Source: Alteripontixanthobacter maritimus
GTDB taxonomy: Bacteria > Pseudomonadota > Alphaproteobacteria > Sphingomonadales > Sphingomonadaceae
Length of the DNA stretch: 64,000 nt
Assembly (NCBI RefSeq): GCF_003340475.1
Contig: NZ_QBKA01000002.1
Location: forward strand, 1,621,501-1,685,500
Direction: 5' to 3'
Shown here: positions 18,157 to 27,184 of the stretch, piece by piece
How positions within the stretch are numbered: the first letter of the stretch is position 1
How the letters are laid out: each line of letters starts with the position of its first letter
Position numbers and translations under genes: made by a program
Notes under the pieces: model-generated
What the model was told of the DNA's origin: nothing
Seen by the model: only the letters and a program-made list of their open reading frames with translations
Database searches by the model: none

Positions 18157-20583
18157 ATGCGGGTTAAAAAAGCTAGTGACTTTTGGCGCAAACTTGCGCT
18201 GTTGGATTTGGTAGACCACCGGGTTCCCGCGCGGGATCGGGAATGGTTTGCCCGCTGCAAACTGCAACACACCGGTGCCTTCCCCTATAAGACGTACGAC
18301 ACCGTGCGCGTTTTTTCTGCTGTGGCAATTTATTCGTTCTTCATGCCAGCATTGCTGCTCGCGCTGATTGCCGGTGTCGGGATCGCGGCTATCGCCTATC
18401 ACGCCCATATCGAACGATGCGCCAGAAGTGGCCGGCAAACCTATCGCCAGAGCTATCGCCGTTTGCGGGACCTGATGCTGGTGCGCGGTGTAATGTGGGC
18501 CGGAATTTACATGATCGCGCTGGCGATGGCTCCGCCTGCGATACTTTCCGTGTTGCTGCCTGCTGCGGTGATGATCATGTTCGTCGACGGACTGTGCATG
18601 ATCGCCATGCCCCGGCGCGCTTTGGTGGCTGTCGGCCTGCAAGCCATCGGCATCGCTACGCCGGCCGTTCTGAACCCCACTGCAATTACGCTGATCAGTG
18701 CGGTTGTTGCCGGTTTCAGTTTCCTGTTCCTGCATTGGGCGTTGTTCAACCTCAATTACCTTTTCGCAACGCGCCGCCTGCGGACCCGCGAACTTACGCA
18801 CGCCAACGAAACCATCCAGCTGCTGATGAACCAGTACGATGAAGATGGTAGCGACTGGCTGTTCGAATGCGACGAGAAGGGGGCTATCCTGCGTCCCAAC
18901 GACCGTTTTTGCCAGGCAGCGCAGCTTCCCGCGCACGAAATGAACGGTATGCTGTTGTCGCTGATTTTCGACGATTGCCCGGAACGCGAAGAATTGCGCG
19001 CCATCGGCAAACGGGAAGACAATTTTCGTAATCACGTAATTCCGCTGACGCTGGATGGCGAGAAGCGCTGGTGGTCGATCAGTGCGCGGCCGATCTACGA
19101 CGATGAAGGCATTTTGCGCAGCTGGCGCGGATTTATCTCCGATGTAACACGCACCCGGCAGGCGGAAGCGAAAGTCACGTACATGGCGCATTACGATGTG
19201 CTGACGAACCTCGCCAATCGCAGCCTGTTCAACATTACGCTGCAACGTGCATTCGTGCGGCGGGATCCTGACGACGTTATCGGCGTGCTCTATGTCGACC
19301 TCGACCATTTCAAGGCCGTCAACGACACGCATGGTCATGCGCTGGGCGACATGGTGCTTGCCGAGGCTGCCCGGCGCATCGAAAACGCGGTGCCCGATAC
19401 AGCGATGGTCGCACGGCTTGGCGGTGACGAATTCGCGGTTGTCCTGGCTAGCCAGACCGACCGCTCTGCGATCGTCCGCATTGCCCACAACATCGTTTCG
19501 GCCATGGACGACCCGGTCGAGGCCGAAGGCCAGAGCCTGCCTATCGGGGCCAGCATCGGCGTGGCTTTTGCGCCTGAAAACGGGCTCGACGGCGATACCG
19601 TACTGCGCGCCGCCGACCTTGCATTATACGACGCCAAGGCCAAGGGTCGGCGCGGAGTAAGCCTGTTCGATCCGGATATGCAGGAAGAAATGCAGGACCG
19701 CCGCACGCTCGAACTGGACCTGCGCGCAGCGCTTGGCCGCGGCGAACTGGAGCTGTTCTACCAGCCGTTGGTGAGTGCTATCGACAGCGTGACCGTAGGT
19801 TACGAAGCCCTGCTTCGCTGGAACCATCCGACAAGGGGCCAGGTCAGCCCGGCGGTATTCATCCCGATTGCCGAGGAAACCGGCCAAATCGTCCAGATCG
19901 GTACCTGGGTCCTGCGCGAGGCGCTGCGCGAAGCAGCCACATGGCCGGAGGAACTGTCGGTCTCCGTCAATCTTTCGCCCGCGCAAATGGCGGATGACAG
20001 CATTCTGACTACCGTCGTCGGTGCGTTGGCACAGACCGGTGTGCCGGCAAGCCGACTGGAGTTGGAGATTACCGAGACGCTGCTGATGCAGGACAATCCC
20101 GAAACCATCGCCGTTCTGCACAAACTACGCGACATGGGCGTGAAGATCGCGCTCGACGATTTCGGCACCGGCTATTCCTCGCTCAACTACCTTCGCAGTT
20201 TTCCTTTCGACAAGATCAAGATCGACCGCTGTTTCGTGGAAGACATCGCCGAAAAGAAGGATAGCGACGCGATTGTTCGGGCGGTGATCGGACTTGCCGA
20301 AGAGCTGGACATGCGAACCACGGCGGAAGGCGTGGAGACAGCGCATCAGCTCGCGCAATTGCGCCAGAACGGATGCACCCATTTGCAGGGGTTCCTGTTC
20401 AGCAAGGCCCGTCCCGCAAGCGAATTGGCGCATAAGCTAGCTGTGCCGGGCGCACCTGCCAAAGAAGCTGAGCTCGCCGTGGAGGCAAAACCCGTGACGC
20501 AAATCGCATCAAAGAAACGCGCCCGGAAAGCCGCGACAAACGCGCCCGCGAAACGCACGCCGCCAAAACGCAAGTCCGGCTGA
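18157..20583 (+). CDS. Membrane PAS-GGDEF-EAL cyclic-di-GMP protein with lysine-rich tail
   Basis: An 808-residue protein. Hydrophobic helices between about residues 50 and 205 form a membrane sensor region, followed by a PAS-like domain (about 225-335), a GGDEF domain with intact GGDEF at 422-426, and an EAL domain with YEALLRW (EAL at 550-552) and DDFGTGYSSLNYLR. Both catalytic signatures are intact, so it could make and degrade cyclic-di-GMP. The last 40 residues (after about 768) are Lys/Ala/Pro-rich with KKRARKAATNAPAKRTPPKR, resembling histone H1-like tails. The ATG is at 18157. It converges with cobS. Confidence 0.94.
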   Translation: MRVKKASDFWRKLALLDLVDHRVPARDREWFARCKLQHTGAFPYKTYDTVRVFSAVAIYSFFMPALLLALIAGVGIAAIAYHAHIERCARSGRQTYRQSYRRLRDLMLVRGVMWAGIYMIALAMAPPAILSVLLPAAVMIMFVDGLCMIAMPRRALVAVGLQAIGIATPAVLNPTAITLISAVVAGFSFLFLHWALFNLNYLFATRRLRTRELTHANETIQLLMNQYDEDGSDWLFECDEKGAILRPNDRFCQAAQLPAHEMNGMLLSLIFDDCPEREELRAIGKREDNFRNHVIPLTLDGEKRWWSISARPIYDDEGILRSWRGFISDVTRTRQAEAKVTYMAHYDVLTNLANRSLFNITLQRAFVRRDPDDVIGVLYVDLDHFKAVNDTHGHALGDMVLAEAARRIENAVPDTAMVARLGGDEFAVVLASQTDRSAIVRIAHNIVSAMDDPVEAEGQSLPIGASIGVAFAPENGLDGDTVLRAADLALYDAKAKGRRGVSLFDPDMQEEMQDRRTLELDLRAALGRGELELFYQPLVSAIDSVTVGYEALLRWNHPTRGQVSPAVFIPIAEETGQIVQIGTWVLREALREAATWPEELSVSVNLSPAQMADDSILTTVVGALAQTGVPASRLELEITETLLMQDNPETIAVLHKLRDMGVKIALDDFGTGYSSLNYLRSFPFDKIKIDRCFVEDIAEKKDSDAIVRAVIGLAEELDMRTTAEGVETAHQLAQLRQNGCTHLQGFLFSKARPASELAHKLAVPGAPAKEAELAVEAKPVTQIASKKRARKAATNAPAKRTPPKRKSG

Positions 20584-20593
20584 CCGTTAGCGT

Positions 20594-21586
20594 CTAAGCT
20601 TGGGAAACCACGCTTTCAGGCAGCTCCGTTCCAAACACGCGCTGATAGTATTCCGCTACCAGCATCCGCTCCGCCTCGTCGCATTTGTTCAGGAAACTGA
20701 GCCGGAACGCGAAGCCCACGTCACCGAAGATATCGGTATTCTGCGCCCAGGTGATGACCGTGCGCGGGCTCATCACCGTGGAAATGTCGCCATTGATGAA
20801 GCCCTGCCGAGTCATGTCGGCGACCTTGATCATGTCGGCAACCTGTTTGGTATCGGCCTTCGGGTTCTTCGACAGGATAATCTCCTGCTCCACATCGGCA
20901 GGCAGGTAATTCAGGCCGACCACGATGTTCCAGCGGTCCATCTGCCCCTGGTTGATCGCCTGCGTACCATGATAAAGCCCGCTGGTATCGCCCAGCCCCA
21001 CGGTGTTCGACGTTGCGAACATCCGAAAATGCGGATCGGGACGAATCACGCGGTTCTGGTCAAGCAACGTCAACTTGCCCTGCTGTTCCAGTACGCGCTG
21101 GATTACGAACATCACATCGGGCCGGCCGGCGTCATATTCGTCGAACACCAATGCAACCGGGTGCTGCAGCGCCCAGGGTAGCAGCCCTTCGCGGAACTCC
21201 GTGACCTGCAACCCGTCGCGCAGCACGATGGCATCGCGCCCGATCAGATCGATCCGGCTGATATGCGCGTCCAGATTGATGCGGATGCAAGGCCAGTTGA
21301 GGCGTGCGGCGACCTGTTCGATATGGGTCGATTTGCCCGTTCCGTGATAGCCCTGCACCATCACCCGGCGGTCATGCGCAAACCCTGCCAGGATCGCCAA
21401 TGTCGTGTCCGGATCAAAGACGTAGCTTTCGTCCAGATCGGGCACCCGTTCGTCCGCCTCGCTAAAGGCAGGCACCTTCCAGTCGGTATCGATACCGAAC
21501 ACTTCGCGGACGTCGACGGTGATGTCGGGCGCGGCCTTGATAGTTGAGGAGTGGGAATCGAAGCTTTTTTCGGTCGTATCGTTCAT
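20594..21586 (-). CDS. cobS: Cobaltochelatase AAA+ subunit CobS
   Basis: A 330-residue AAA+ ATPase. The N-terminus has the CobS-type segment [20 protein letters not shown]; Walker A is [13 protein letters not shown], Walker [11 protein letters not shown], and [16 protein letters not shown] follows as in CobS. With CobN and CobT it inserts cobalt into hydrogenobyrinate diamide. CobT often lies next to cobS, but here the downstream neighbour is on the opposite strand and no cobT or cobN is in the window. ATG at 21584-21586. Confidence 0.93.
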   Translation of the reverse strand: MNDTTEKSFDSHSSTIKAAPDITVDVREVFGIDTDWKVPAFSEADERVPDLDESYVFDPDTTLAILAGFAHDRRVMVQGYHGTGKSTHIEQVAARLNWPCIRINLDAHISRIDLIGRDAIVLRDGLQVTEFREGLLPWALQHPVALVFDEYDAGRPDVMFVIQRVLEQQGKLTLLDQNRVIRPDPHFRMFATSNTVGLGDTSGLYHGTQAINQGQMDRWNIVVGLNYLPADVEQEIILSKNPKADTKQVADMIKVADMTRQGFINGDISTVMSPRTVITWAQNTDIFGDVGFAFRLSFLNKCDEAERMLVAEYYQRVFGTELPESVVSQA

Positions 21587-21641
21587 TGCGTATGCGGCGT
21601 AGGGTTTTTACCCGCCAGCGCCAACCCTATATCATCTCTTC

Positions 21642-22487
21642 ATGGCCCGACCCGACCCGTCCGAAATCCTGCGCCAACAGCTCGTCAAACGGGTCCGCGC
21701 GGTATTCAACGACGAAGCGGACGGGCAACAGCCAGTGCCGCCGTCGGAAAACGCGCTGTTCCCAAAGGACAGCCCGATCCGCATGGTTCACGCCGATGCG
21801 ACTTCCATGATGGTGGGGGGCATCCGTTCGCTGCTGTTGCAGATGCTTCATCCCCATGCGCTGCAGGGGGTGCTCGATCATTCCAATTTTCGCGAAGACA
21901 TGCATGGGCGGCTGCGCAACACAGCGCGCTTCATCGCGGTAACGACGTTCGGAGACCGCGACGCGGCGATGGCGGCAATCGAGCGGGTGAACCGTATCCA
22001 CACCCACGTGCATGGCATTCTGCCCGACGGAACGCCTTATAGTGCCACCAACCCGCGCACACTGGCCTGGGTGCATGTGGCCGAAGCGACGAGTTTCCTC
22101 GCAGCCTGGAAATACTATGTCCGCCCTGCGATGCCGCGTGTCGAGCAGGACGAATATTACCACCAGTTTGCTATTATCGCCCGCGCGCTCGGCGCGGATC
22201 CCGTGCCCAAAACAGTCAGCGAGGCTGATGCGCTGTTTCGCGAGATGCGTAGCGAACTTCGCGCCACGCGGGAAGCGCGCCAGATCGCCGATCTGGTCCT
22301 GAACCAGCGGCCCGAAGGCGCGCCGGTCGCAGTGCAAAAGATGCTGGGTACCGCTGCTGTCGATATGCTGCCGCCGTTCGCCACCCAGATGCTGCGCCTG
22401 AACGGCAGCACATTGGGCGCGATCCCCGCCAAGCTGGCCGTGCGCGGTATCGGGCGGACATTGCGCTGGGCTTTCAAACAGGGTTGA
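21642..22487 (+). CDS. MpaB-like oxygenase family protein (DUF2236)
   Basis: A 281-residue protein. GGIRSLLLQMLHPHALQGV, RLRNTARFIAVTTFGD and LAWVHVAEATSFL carry the conserved histidines of the MpaB/rubber-oxygenase (Lcp-related, DUF2236) family, thought to bind heme b through His residues. The substrate is unknown. The start ATG at 21642 diverges from cobS 55 bases away. It is followed by a 210-base convergent gap before the HxlR regulator in which I see nothing. Confidence 0.85.
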   Translation: MARPDPSEILRQQLVKRVRAVFNDEADGQQPVPPSENALFPKDSPIRMVHADATSMMVGGIRSLLLQMLHPHALQGVLDHSNFREDMHGRLRNTARFIAVTTFGDRDAAMAAIERVNRIHTHVHGILPDGTPYSATNPRTLAWVHVAEATSFLAAWKYYVRPAMPRVEQDEYYHQFAIIARALGADPVPKTVSEADALFREMRSELRATREARQIADLVLNQRPEGAPVAVQKMLGTAAVDMLPPFATQMLRLNGSTLGAIPAKLAVRGIGRTLRWAFKQG

Positions 22488-22697
22488 GCCGTGTTGGAAA
22501 GTTACGCCTTTGGAGCATCGGCTTTTTCGTAAGCTGCCCCTTTTGCGCGTATCCGACCGATCGGTATGACCTTTCGCGTCCAAAATACAGGGTTTGTCCA
22601 CTCGACAAGAGGGCACCGGCGATGGCTTGCGCAAAAGAGCCAAGCAGAAAAAGACATTGCACACGTTTGTCCGGTCCAGCCGACGTTGGAAACCGGA

Positions 22698-23417
22698 TTA
22701 GGCCGTGACCGGTTCGGGCAAGGAGAAGCACCGGGCGAATTCTTCGACCAGGGGCCGCGATCCTTCCACCACCACCCCTTCACCGCGCTCGAGATCGGCA
22801 AGCGACGTGCCGCCATAGAAGAACCCTGCCAGCACTGGCGCATCCGGCGCCCGGATTACCGCGTCGCACCCGGCGACCAGTTCACGCGCGATAGGCAGAT
22901 CCCCATGCAGAACCGCCACGAATTCCGCCCCGCCAATCGCGAAGCCGATCCTGCCACCGGGCGCAGCAGATATTCGCGCCAGCTCCGTACGGTCCAACAT
23001 CGTGCGGAGCGACAGCATCAGCGACACCGGCGACAAGGGCAGCGTCGGATCGTGCGCAGGCGACATGGCGGCCCAACGCCCGATTTCCTGCAGTAGCGGC
23101 TCCGCGCGGCGGCCCCACTGGGTCAATTCATACAATGTGGGTATCGGCACCGCTTGCGCCGTGCGCCGAACGACGCCCATTTGCGTTAGCCTTTCCAACC
23201 GCTCGGTCAGAACCTTGGCACTGATGCGCGGCAGGCTGGCGCGAAGATCGGAAAACCGCCTGCCGCCGAACATCAGTTCCCTGACGACGAGCAGAGACCA
23301 TCGTTCACCAATCACTTCCAATCCGAAAGCGGTGCCGCAGGCATCGTCGTACCAGCGGCCGTGCGCTCTGGGTTCCGCAGGCGAACCGTCGGCTTTGGTT
23401 TCTTTTAGTAACTTCAT
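22698..23417 (-). CDS. HxlR-family transcriptional regulator with C-terminal sensor-like domain
   Basis: A 239-residue protein. Residues 25-115 form an HxlR winged helix: CGTAFGLEVIGERWSLLVV, LMFGGRRFSDLRASLPRIS and KVLTERLERLTQMGVV. The remaining 120 residues look like the C-terminal SCP2-like domain seen in longer HxlR proteins. The start ATG overlaps the distal copy of a tandem palindromic repeat (23398-23433), which points to autoregulation and control of the divergent DUF1428 gene. Confidence 0.9.
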   Translation of the reverse strand: MKLLKETKADGSPAEPRAHGRWYDDACGTAFGLEVIGERWSLLVVRELMFGGRRFSDLRASLPRISAKVLTERLERLTQMGVVRRTAQAVPIPTLYELTQWGRRAEPLLQEIGRWAAMSPAHDPTLPLSPVSLMLSLRTMLDRTELARISAAPGGRIGFAIGGAEFVAVLHGDLPIARELVAGCDAVIRAPDAPVLAGFFYGGTSLADLERGEGVVVEGSRPLVEEFARCFSLPEPVTA

Positions 23418-23433
23418 AGTTGCTTTTAGTAAC
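23398..23433. promoter_or_regulatory. Tandem palindromic operator for the HxlR regulator
   Basis: Two 15-base units, GTTTCTTTTAGTAAC (23398-23412) and GTTGCTTTTAGTAAC (23419-23433), differ at one position and start 21 bases apart, two turns of the helix. Each unit is a near-palindrome, GTT(G/A)CT-N3-AG(T/C)AAC. One copy lies inside the first codons of the HxlR gene and the other just upstream. The position, spacing and symmetry fit a dimeric winged-helix repressor site controlling both divergent genes. Confidence 0.75.
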
Positions 23434-23526
23434 CCGTGCGTTCAAACATGTCCAACCAAACAGATTCGCCGTCCTGTCGAAAGGTCCGGCAGATGCCGCA
23501 CCGAAACAATGAAAGGAATGATTACC

Positions 23527-23892
23527 ATGCCCTATATCGAAGGATTTCTCGCTCCCGTTCCTACCGATAACAAGGACCGGTACCTCGACTTTACCCGCCG
23601 GGCTGCGCCTTTGTTCAAGGATATCGGAGTGGCGCGCATGGTCGAATGCTGGGGCGACGACCTGATGAAGGGCGAGCACACCGACTTCTACCGCGCCGTA
23701 GATGCCAAAGAAGGCGAAACAGTGGTGTTTTCTTGGATGGAGTATCCCGACAAGAAGACCCGCGACGCTGCGTATGAAAAGATGCAGAACGATCCCCGCT
23801 TCGAATCGCTGGGCGAAATGCCGATGGACGGCAAGCGCATGATTTTTTCCGGTTTCCAACCAATTTTCGACAGCGCCGAAACGCTGGTTTAG
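23527..23892 (+). CDS. DUF1428 family protein
   Basis: A 121-residue protein starting MPYIEGFLAPVP, with VARMVECWGDDL, KEGETVVFSWMEYPDK and RMIFSGFQPIFD, all characteristic of DUF1428 (ferredoxin-like dimeric fold; function unknown). AAAGGAAT lies 7 bases before the ATG at 23527, making it a better start than the ATG at 23509. The gene diverges from the HxlR regulator, whose probable operators lie between them, and is followed by a VOC gene after 18 bases. Confidence 0.9.
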   Translation: MPYIEGFLAPVPTDNKDRYLDFTRRAAPLFKDIGVARMVECWGDDLMKGEHTDFYRAVDAKEGETVVFSWMEYPDKKTRDAAYEKMQNDPRFESLGEMPMDGKRMIFSGFQPIFDSAETLV

Positions 23893-23910
23893 GCGCGAAG
23901 GACAATCATC

Positions 23911-24399
23911 ATGACCAATCCCATCGTCCCATGCCTCTGGTTCGACGGCAACGCCGAGGAGGCGATGCGGTTCTATGTCGGCATATTGCCCGATTCCTCC
24001 ATCGATCACATCAACACTTCGCCCGCGGACTGGCCCGGAGGAAAGGCGGGTGACGTGCTGACTGTGGAGGCAACACTCAAGGGTGCGCCCTACCTCGCGC
24101 TCAATGGCGGCAGCGGCACCGAATTCAACGATGCGATCTCGCTTCAGGTGCATACGGGCGACCAGGCGGAAACGGATCGCTACTGGAACGCGCTGATTGC
24201 GGATGGCGGCGAGGAGATGGCCTGTAGCTGGTGCAAAGACCGGTTCGGAGTGCGCTGGCAGGTCGTTCCGCGCACCCTGATGGAAGGGCTGCGGTCGAAC
24301 GATGCGCGGGAACGCGAACGCGTATTCCTCGCCATGGCGGAAATGGTGAAGATCGACGTGGCCGCTATCGAAGCTGCGCGGCGGGGAAATAAAGGTTGA
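23911..24399 (+). CDS. VOC/glyoxalase-fold protein (PhnB-like)
   Basis: A 162-residue vicinal-oxygen-chelate protein. CLWFDGNAEEAMRFYVGILP and YLALNGGSGTEFNDAISLQV match the PhnB/3-demethylubiquinone-methyltransferase-like subgroup, and FGVRWQVVPRTLMEGL the C-terminal strand. The substrate is unknown. It probably forms an operon with DUF1428 and shares HxlR control. Confidence 0.9.
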   Translation: MTNPIVPCLWFDGNAEEAMRFYVGILPDSSIDHINTSPADWPGGKAGDVLTVEATLKGAPYLALNGGSGTEFNDAISLQVHTGDQAETDRYWNALIADGGEEMACSWCKDRFGVRWQVVPRTLMEGLRSNDARERERVFLAMAEMVKIDVAAIEAARRGNKG

Positions 24400-24496
24400 T
24401 CGGCGTCCGACGCTCCTTCTTCATGCCCTCGCCTTCCTTTCTCATCGTCGTCCTGACCTTTCCCATCAGCACACCACTCCGACGGACCATGCCCCC

Positions 24497-25108
24497 TCAC
24501 CTCAGCGCGCCACTTGCCTTGAGCATCTGGTACGCGGCGACCACTTCACCCAATCGGTCCTCATGCGCCCGATCGCCGCCATTGCGGTCCGGATGGAACC
24601 GGCGAACGAGTTCGGAATAGCGGCGGCGCAGTTTGCGGCGATCGGTGTCGGAACCCAAGTTCATGGTTTCCAGCGCAGCCATCTCCGCGCGGGAGAAGCG
24701 CGGGCGGCCGGTTGGATCCGCGCCCATATCCACTTCACGCGCGGCACGGGTCTTGATGCTGCGCATACGTGCCCCGATAGCGTCCAGCGGATCGTCGAAG
24801 TCCGACCAGCGCGGCATTCCATCGACGCCGGCGGTCTTATTGAACGCCCGCGTTTCGGTTGCCCAACCCGCACCAGGGGCCTGCGCGGCGTAAATTTCGT
24901 CCGCGTTCATTCCCTCGAACCAGTCGTACCCTGCATTGAATTCGCGCACGTGATCGAGGCAGAACCAGCGCCAGTCGCCCGGTCCGTCAAATCCTGCAAC
25001 GCGGTTGCCCGGTGCGCGGAATTCACCTTCATCGGCACATCGGGGATGTTCGCATTGACGCCCTTCGCTTTCGTGGCGACCATGGAACCGGCTCGTGCGC
25101 ATGGCCAT
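24497..25108 (-). CDS. J-domain protein with N-terminal cysteine motif
   Basis: A protein of about 203 residues with a C-terminal J domain: KLRRRYSELVRRFHPDRNGG contains the HPD signature needed to stimulate DnaK. The N-terminal half has CEHPRCADEGEFRAPG and WRWFCLDHVREFNAGYDW, a Cys/His arrangement suggesting a small zinc site, and a helical linker. It is a short DjlA/CbpA-unlike co-chaperone with the J domain at the end. The start is either the ATG at 25106-25108 (MAMRTS) or the one at 25100-25102. It is divergent from the BolA gene. Confidence 0.85.
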   Translation of the reverse strand: MAMRTSRFHGRHESEGRQCEHPRCADEGEFRAPGNRVAGFDGPGDWRWFCLDHVREFNAGYDWFEGMNADEIYAAQAPGAGWATETRAFNKTAGVDGMPRWSDFDDPLDAIGARMRSIKTRAAREVDMGADPTGRPRFSRAEMAALETMNLGSDTDRRKLRRRYSELVRRFHPDRNGGDRAHEDRLGEVVAAYQMLKASGALR

Positions 25109-25153
25109 TAGGATGGGGTGCACACGCCCAATTTGCAAAGAGGAATTCCGAAG

Positions 25154-25450
25154 ATGGTCGATCAGCCCCGGTATAGTTCGGTGCAGGAGGAAATGGAGGC
25201 GCTGCTGACCGCCGCCTTCGCCCCTTCGCATCTGGAAGTGGTGAATGACAGCGCCCAGCACTCCGGTCACTCAGGCGACGATGGTTCGGGCGAGTCGCAT
25301 TTTACAGTCATCATCGAAGCTGCCCGGTTCGCAGCCATGAACCGGCTCGCCCGGCAGCGCGCTGTGATCGCCGCGCTGGGTGACATTCCGGGTGACCGGG
25401 TACATGCCCTCGCGATCAAGGCCAGCGCGCCCGGAGCGGACGCTACATGA
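25154..25450 (+). CDS. BolA family protein
   Basis: A 98-residue BolA-like protein. SHFTVIIEAARFAAMNRLAR and GDRVHALAIKASAP match the BolA class II KH-like fold including the conserved histidine. BolA proteins work with monothiol glutaredoxins in iron-sulfur cluster handling. AGAGGAA lies about 9 bases before the ATG at 25154, so this start is preferred over the ATG at 25118. It overlaps the pirin gene by 4 bases. Confidence 0.9.
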   Translation: MVDQPRYSSVQEEMEALLTAAFAPSHLEVVNDSAQHSGHSGDDGSGESHFTVIIEAARFAAMNRLARQRAVIAALGDIPGDRVHALAIKASAPGADAT

Positions 25451-26337
25451 CCGGCTTGGTCGAAGCCACAATTACGCCGGTCACCCACCATCTCGGCGCC
25501 TTCACCGTACGCCGCGCCCTCCCTGCAAAAACACGCACCATGGTGGGCCCGTTCGTCTTCGTGGACGAGTTCGGGCCGGCCAAGATGGACCCCGGCGAAG
25601 GAATGGACGTGCGCCCGCATCCGCATATCAACCTCGCTACGGTGACTTGGCTGTTTCAGGGCGCGATCGAGCATCGCGACAGCTTGGGCACCTTCTCCAC
25701 TATCCGTCCCGGTACTGTGAATTTGATGACGGCTGGCCGGGGCATCGTGCATTCCGAACGCAGCCCGCAGAACCTGCGCACCGAAGGGCCGCAGCTCTAC
25801 GGGATGCAGACGTGGCTCGCACTGCCCGATGGGCAAGAGGAGATAGATCCTGCGTTCGAGGCCGTGGCTAAGCTGCCGGTGATTGAGGACAATGGCGCGA
25901 AGGCCACTGTTATCATGGGCGATCTGTGGGGCCGCCGCGCGGACACCACCTGCCATGCCGAAACGATCTACGCCGAAATCGTGCTCGGCCCCGATGGAGC
26001 CATACCAATCGATGCCGGTGCGGACGAACGTGCGCTCATGCTGGTTGGCGGACAAGCTGCCATCGACGGGCAACCGCTGACCGAATTCGAACTGACCGTG
26101 TTGAAGCCCGGCGCGGAAATGACTTTGCGCTCGGCCAAAGGTGCGCGAGTCATGTTGTTGGGCGGGGAAGCCTTTGCCACCAAGCGCCACGTCTGGTGGA
26201 ATTTCGTCAGCAGCGACCGGGATCGGATCGAGCAGGCGAAAGACGACTGGAAAGCGGGTCGTTTCCCGCAAGTGCCCGGCGATAGCGAAGAGCATATTCC
26301 GATACCCGGCACGCCCAAAACCGTCAGCTATCCCTGA
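25447..26337 (+). CDS. Pirin family protein
   Basis: A 296-residue bicupin. HPHINLATVTWLFQGAIEHR and GRGIVHSERSP carry the N-terminal cupin metal ligands of pirins, and GGEAFATKRHVWWNFVSSD is the typical C-terminal segment. Bacterial pirins act as quercetinase-like dioxygenases or interact with metabolic enzymes; the role here is unknown. The start overlaps the BolA stop as ATGA. Confidence 0.94.
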   Translation: MTGLVEATITPVTHHLGAFTVRRALPAKTRTMVGPFVFVDEFGPAKMDPGEGMDVRPHPHINLATVTWLFQGAIEHRDSLGTFSTIRPGTVNLMTAGRGIVHSERSPQNLRTEGPQLYGMQTWLALPDGQEEIDPAFEAVAKLPVIEDNGAKATVIMGDLWGRRADTTCHAETIYAEIVLGPDGAIPIDAGADERALMLVGGQAAIDGQPLTEFELTVLKPGAEMTLRSAKGARVMLLGGEAFATKRHVWWNFVSSDRDRIEQAKDDWKAGRFPQVPGDSEEHIPIPGTPKTVSYP

Positions 26338-26356
26338 GGCATCGAGGAAAACCCGC

Positions 26357-27184
26357 ATGAACTTCACCGATAAAACGATCTGGATCACCGGCGCATCGAG
26401 CGGGATTGGCAAGGCACTGGCTACCGAATGGGCGGACAGGGGCGCACGGCTGGTGCTTTCCGGACGGAACGAGGACCGGTTGGCGGAGGTTGCCGCCTCG
26501 CTCGACACCGAAACGCTGGTGGTCCCGTTCGACGTGCGGGACGATGCTGCGATGCAGCAGGCGGTCGCCCATGCGGTCGGTTGGCATGGCCGGGTGGATG
26601 TCTTCGTAGCCAATGCCGGGATTTCCCAACGCAGCCGGGCGCAGGACACTGCAATGAAGGTCTATCGCGAAATTATAGAGATCGATCTGTTGGCGCAGAT
26701 TGCCAATGTGCAGGCACTGCTGCCGCATATGACCAGCAGCGCTTCCGCCATCACACCTGCCGCACTGGTGTTCATATCCTCCATCGCCGGCAAGGTCGGC
26801 GTGCCGCTGCGTACAGCGTATTCAGCCGCGAAGTTCGGGCTAATCGGATATGCCGATGCGTTGCGTGCAGAACTTTCGCAAAGCCATATCGGCGTGCATG
26901 TCGTCGCCCCGGGATCGGTCGCCACCGACGTGGCGCGCAATGCCCTTGCCGCAGACGGATCGCGGCGCGGCGTCAGCGATCATGTGATCGATAACGGCAT
27001 TCCACCGGCCGACGCGGCACGTACCATCGTTGACGGTATCGCTGCCGGTACGCGCGAGATTATCGTCGCGCAGGGCGCAGAAGCAAAGCTGGGTGAAATG
27101 CGCCGGACACCCGATGCACTGTTCGACCAGATGGCCGGGATGGTGGCCGAAGGTTACATGGACAAGATGGAGGCCGGCTCGTGA
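26357..27184 (+). CDS. SDR family oxidoreductase
   Basis: A 275-residue classical short-chain dehydrogenase. TGASSGIG at residues 11-18 binds the cofactor, NAGISQ follows, and the catalytic YSAAK has the upstream serine in FISSIAGK. The substrate is unknown; it resembles the DHRS7-like/YqjQ group. SD-like AGGAAA precedes the ATG at 26357. The stop overlaps the GTG of the next gene. Confidence 0.93.
   Translation: MNFTDKTIWITGASSGIGKALATEWADRGARLVLSGRNEDRLAEVAASLDTETLVVPFDVRDDAAMQQAVAHAVGWHGRVDVFVANAGISQRSRAQDTAMKVYREIIEIDLLAQIANVQALLPHMTSSASAITPAALVFISSIAGKVGVPLRTAYSAAKFGLIGYADALRAELSQSHIGVHVVAPGSVATDVARNALAADGSRRGVSDHVIDNGIPPADAARTIVDGIAAGTREIIVAQGAEAKLGEMRRTPDALFDQMAGMVAEGYMDKMEAGS

Noticed and set aside
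18097-19488. 463-codon open frame on the minus strand
   Set aside because: Antisense to the PAS-GGDEF-EAL gene, without domain features of its own.
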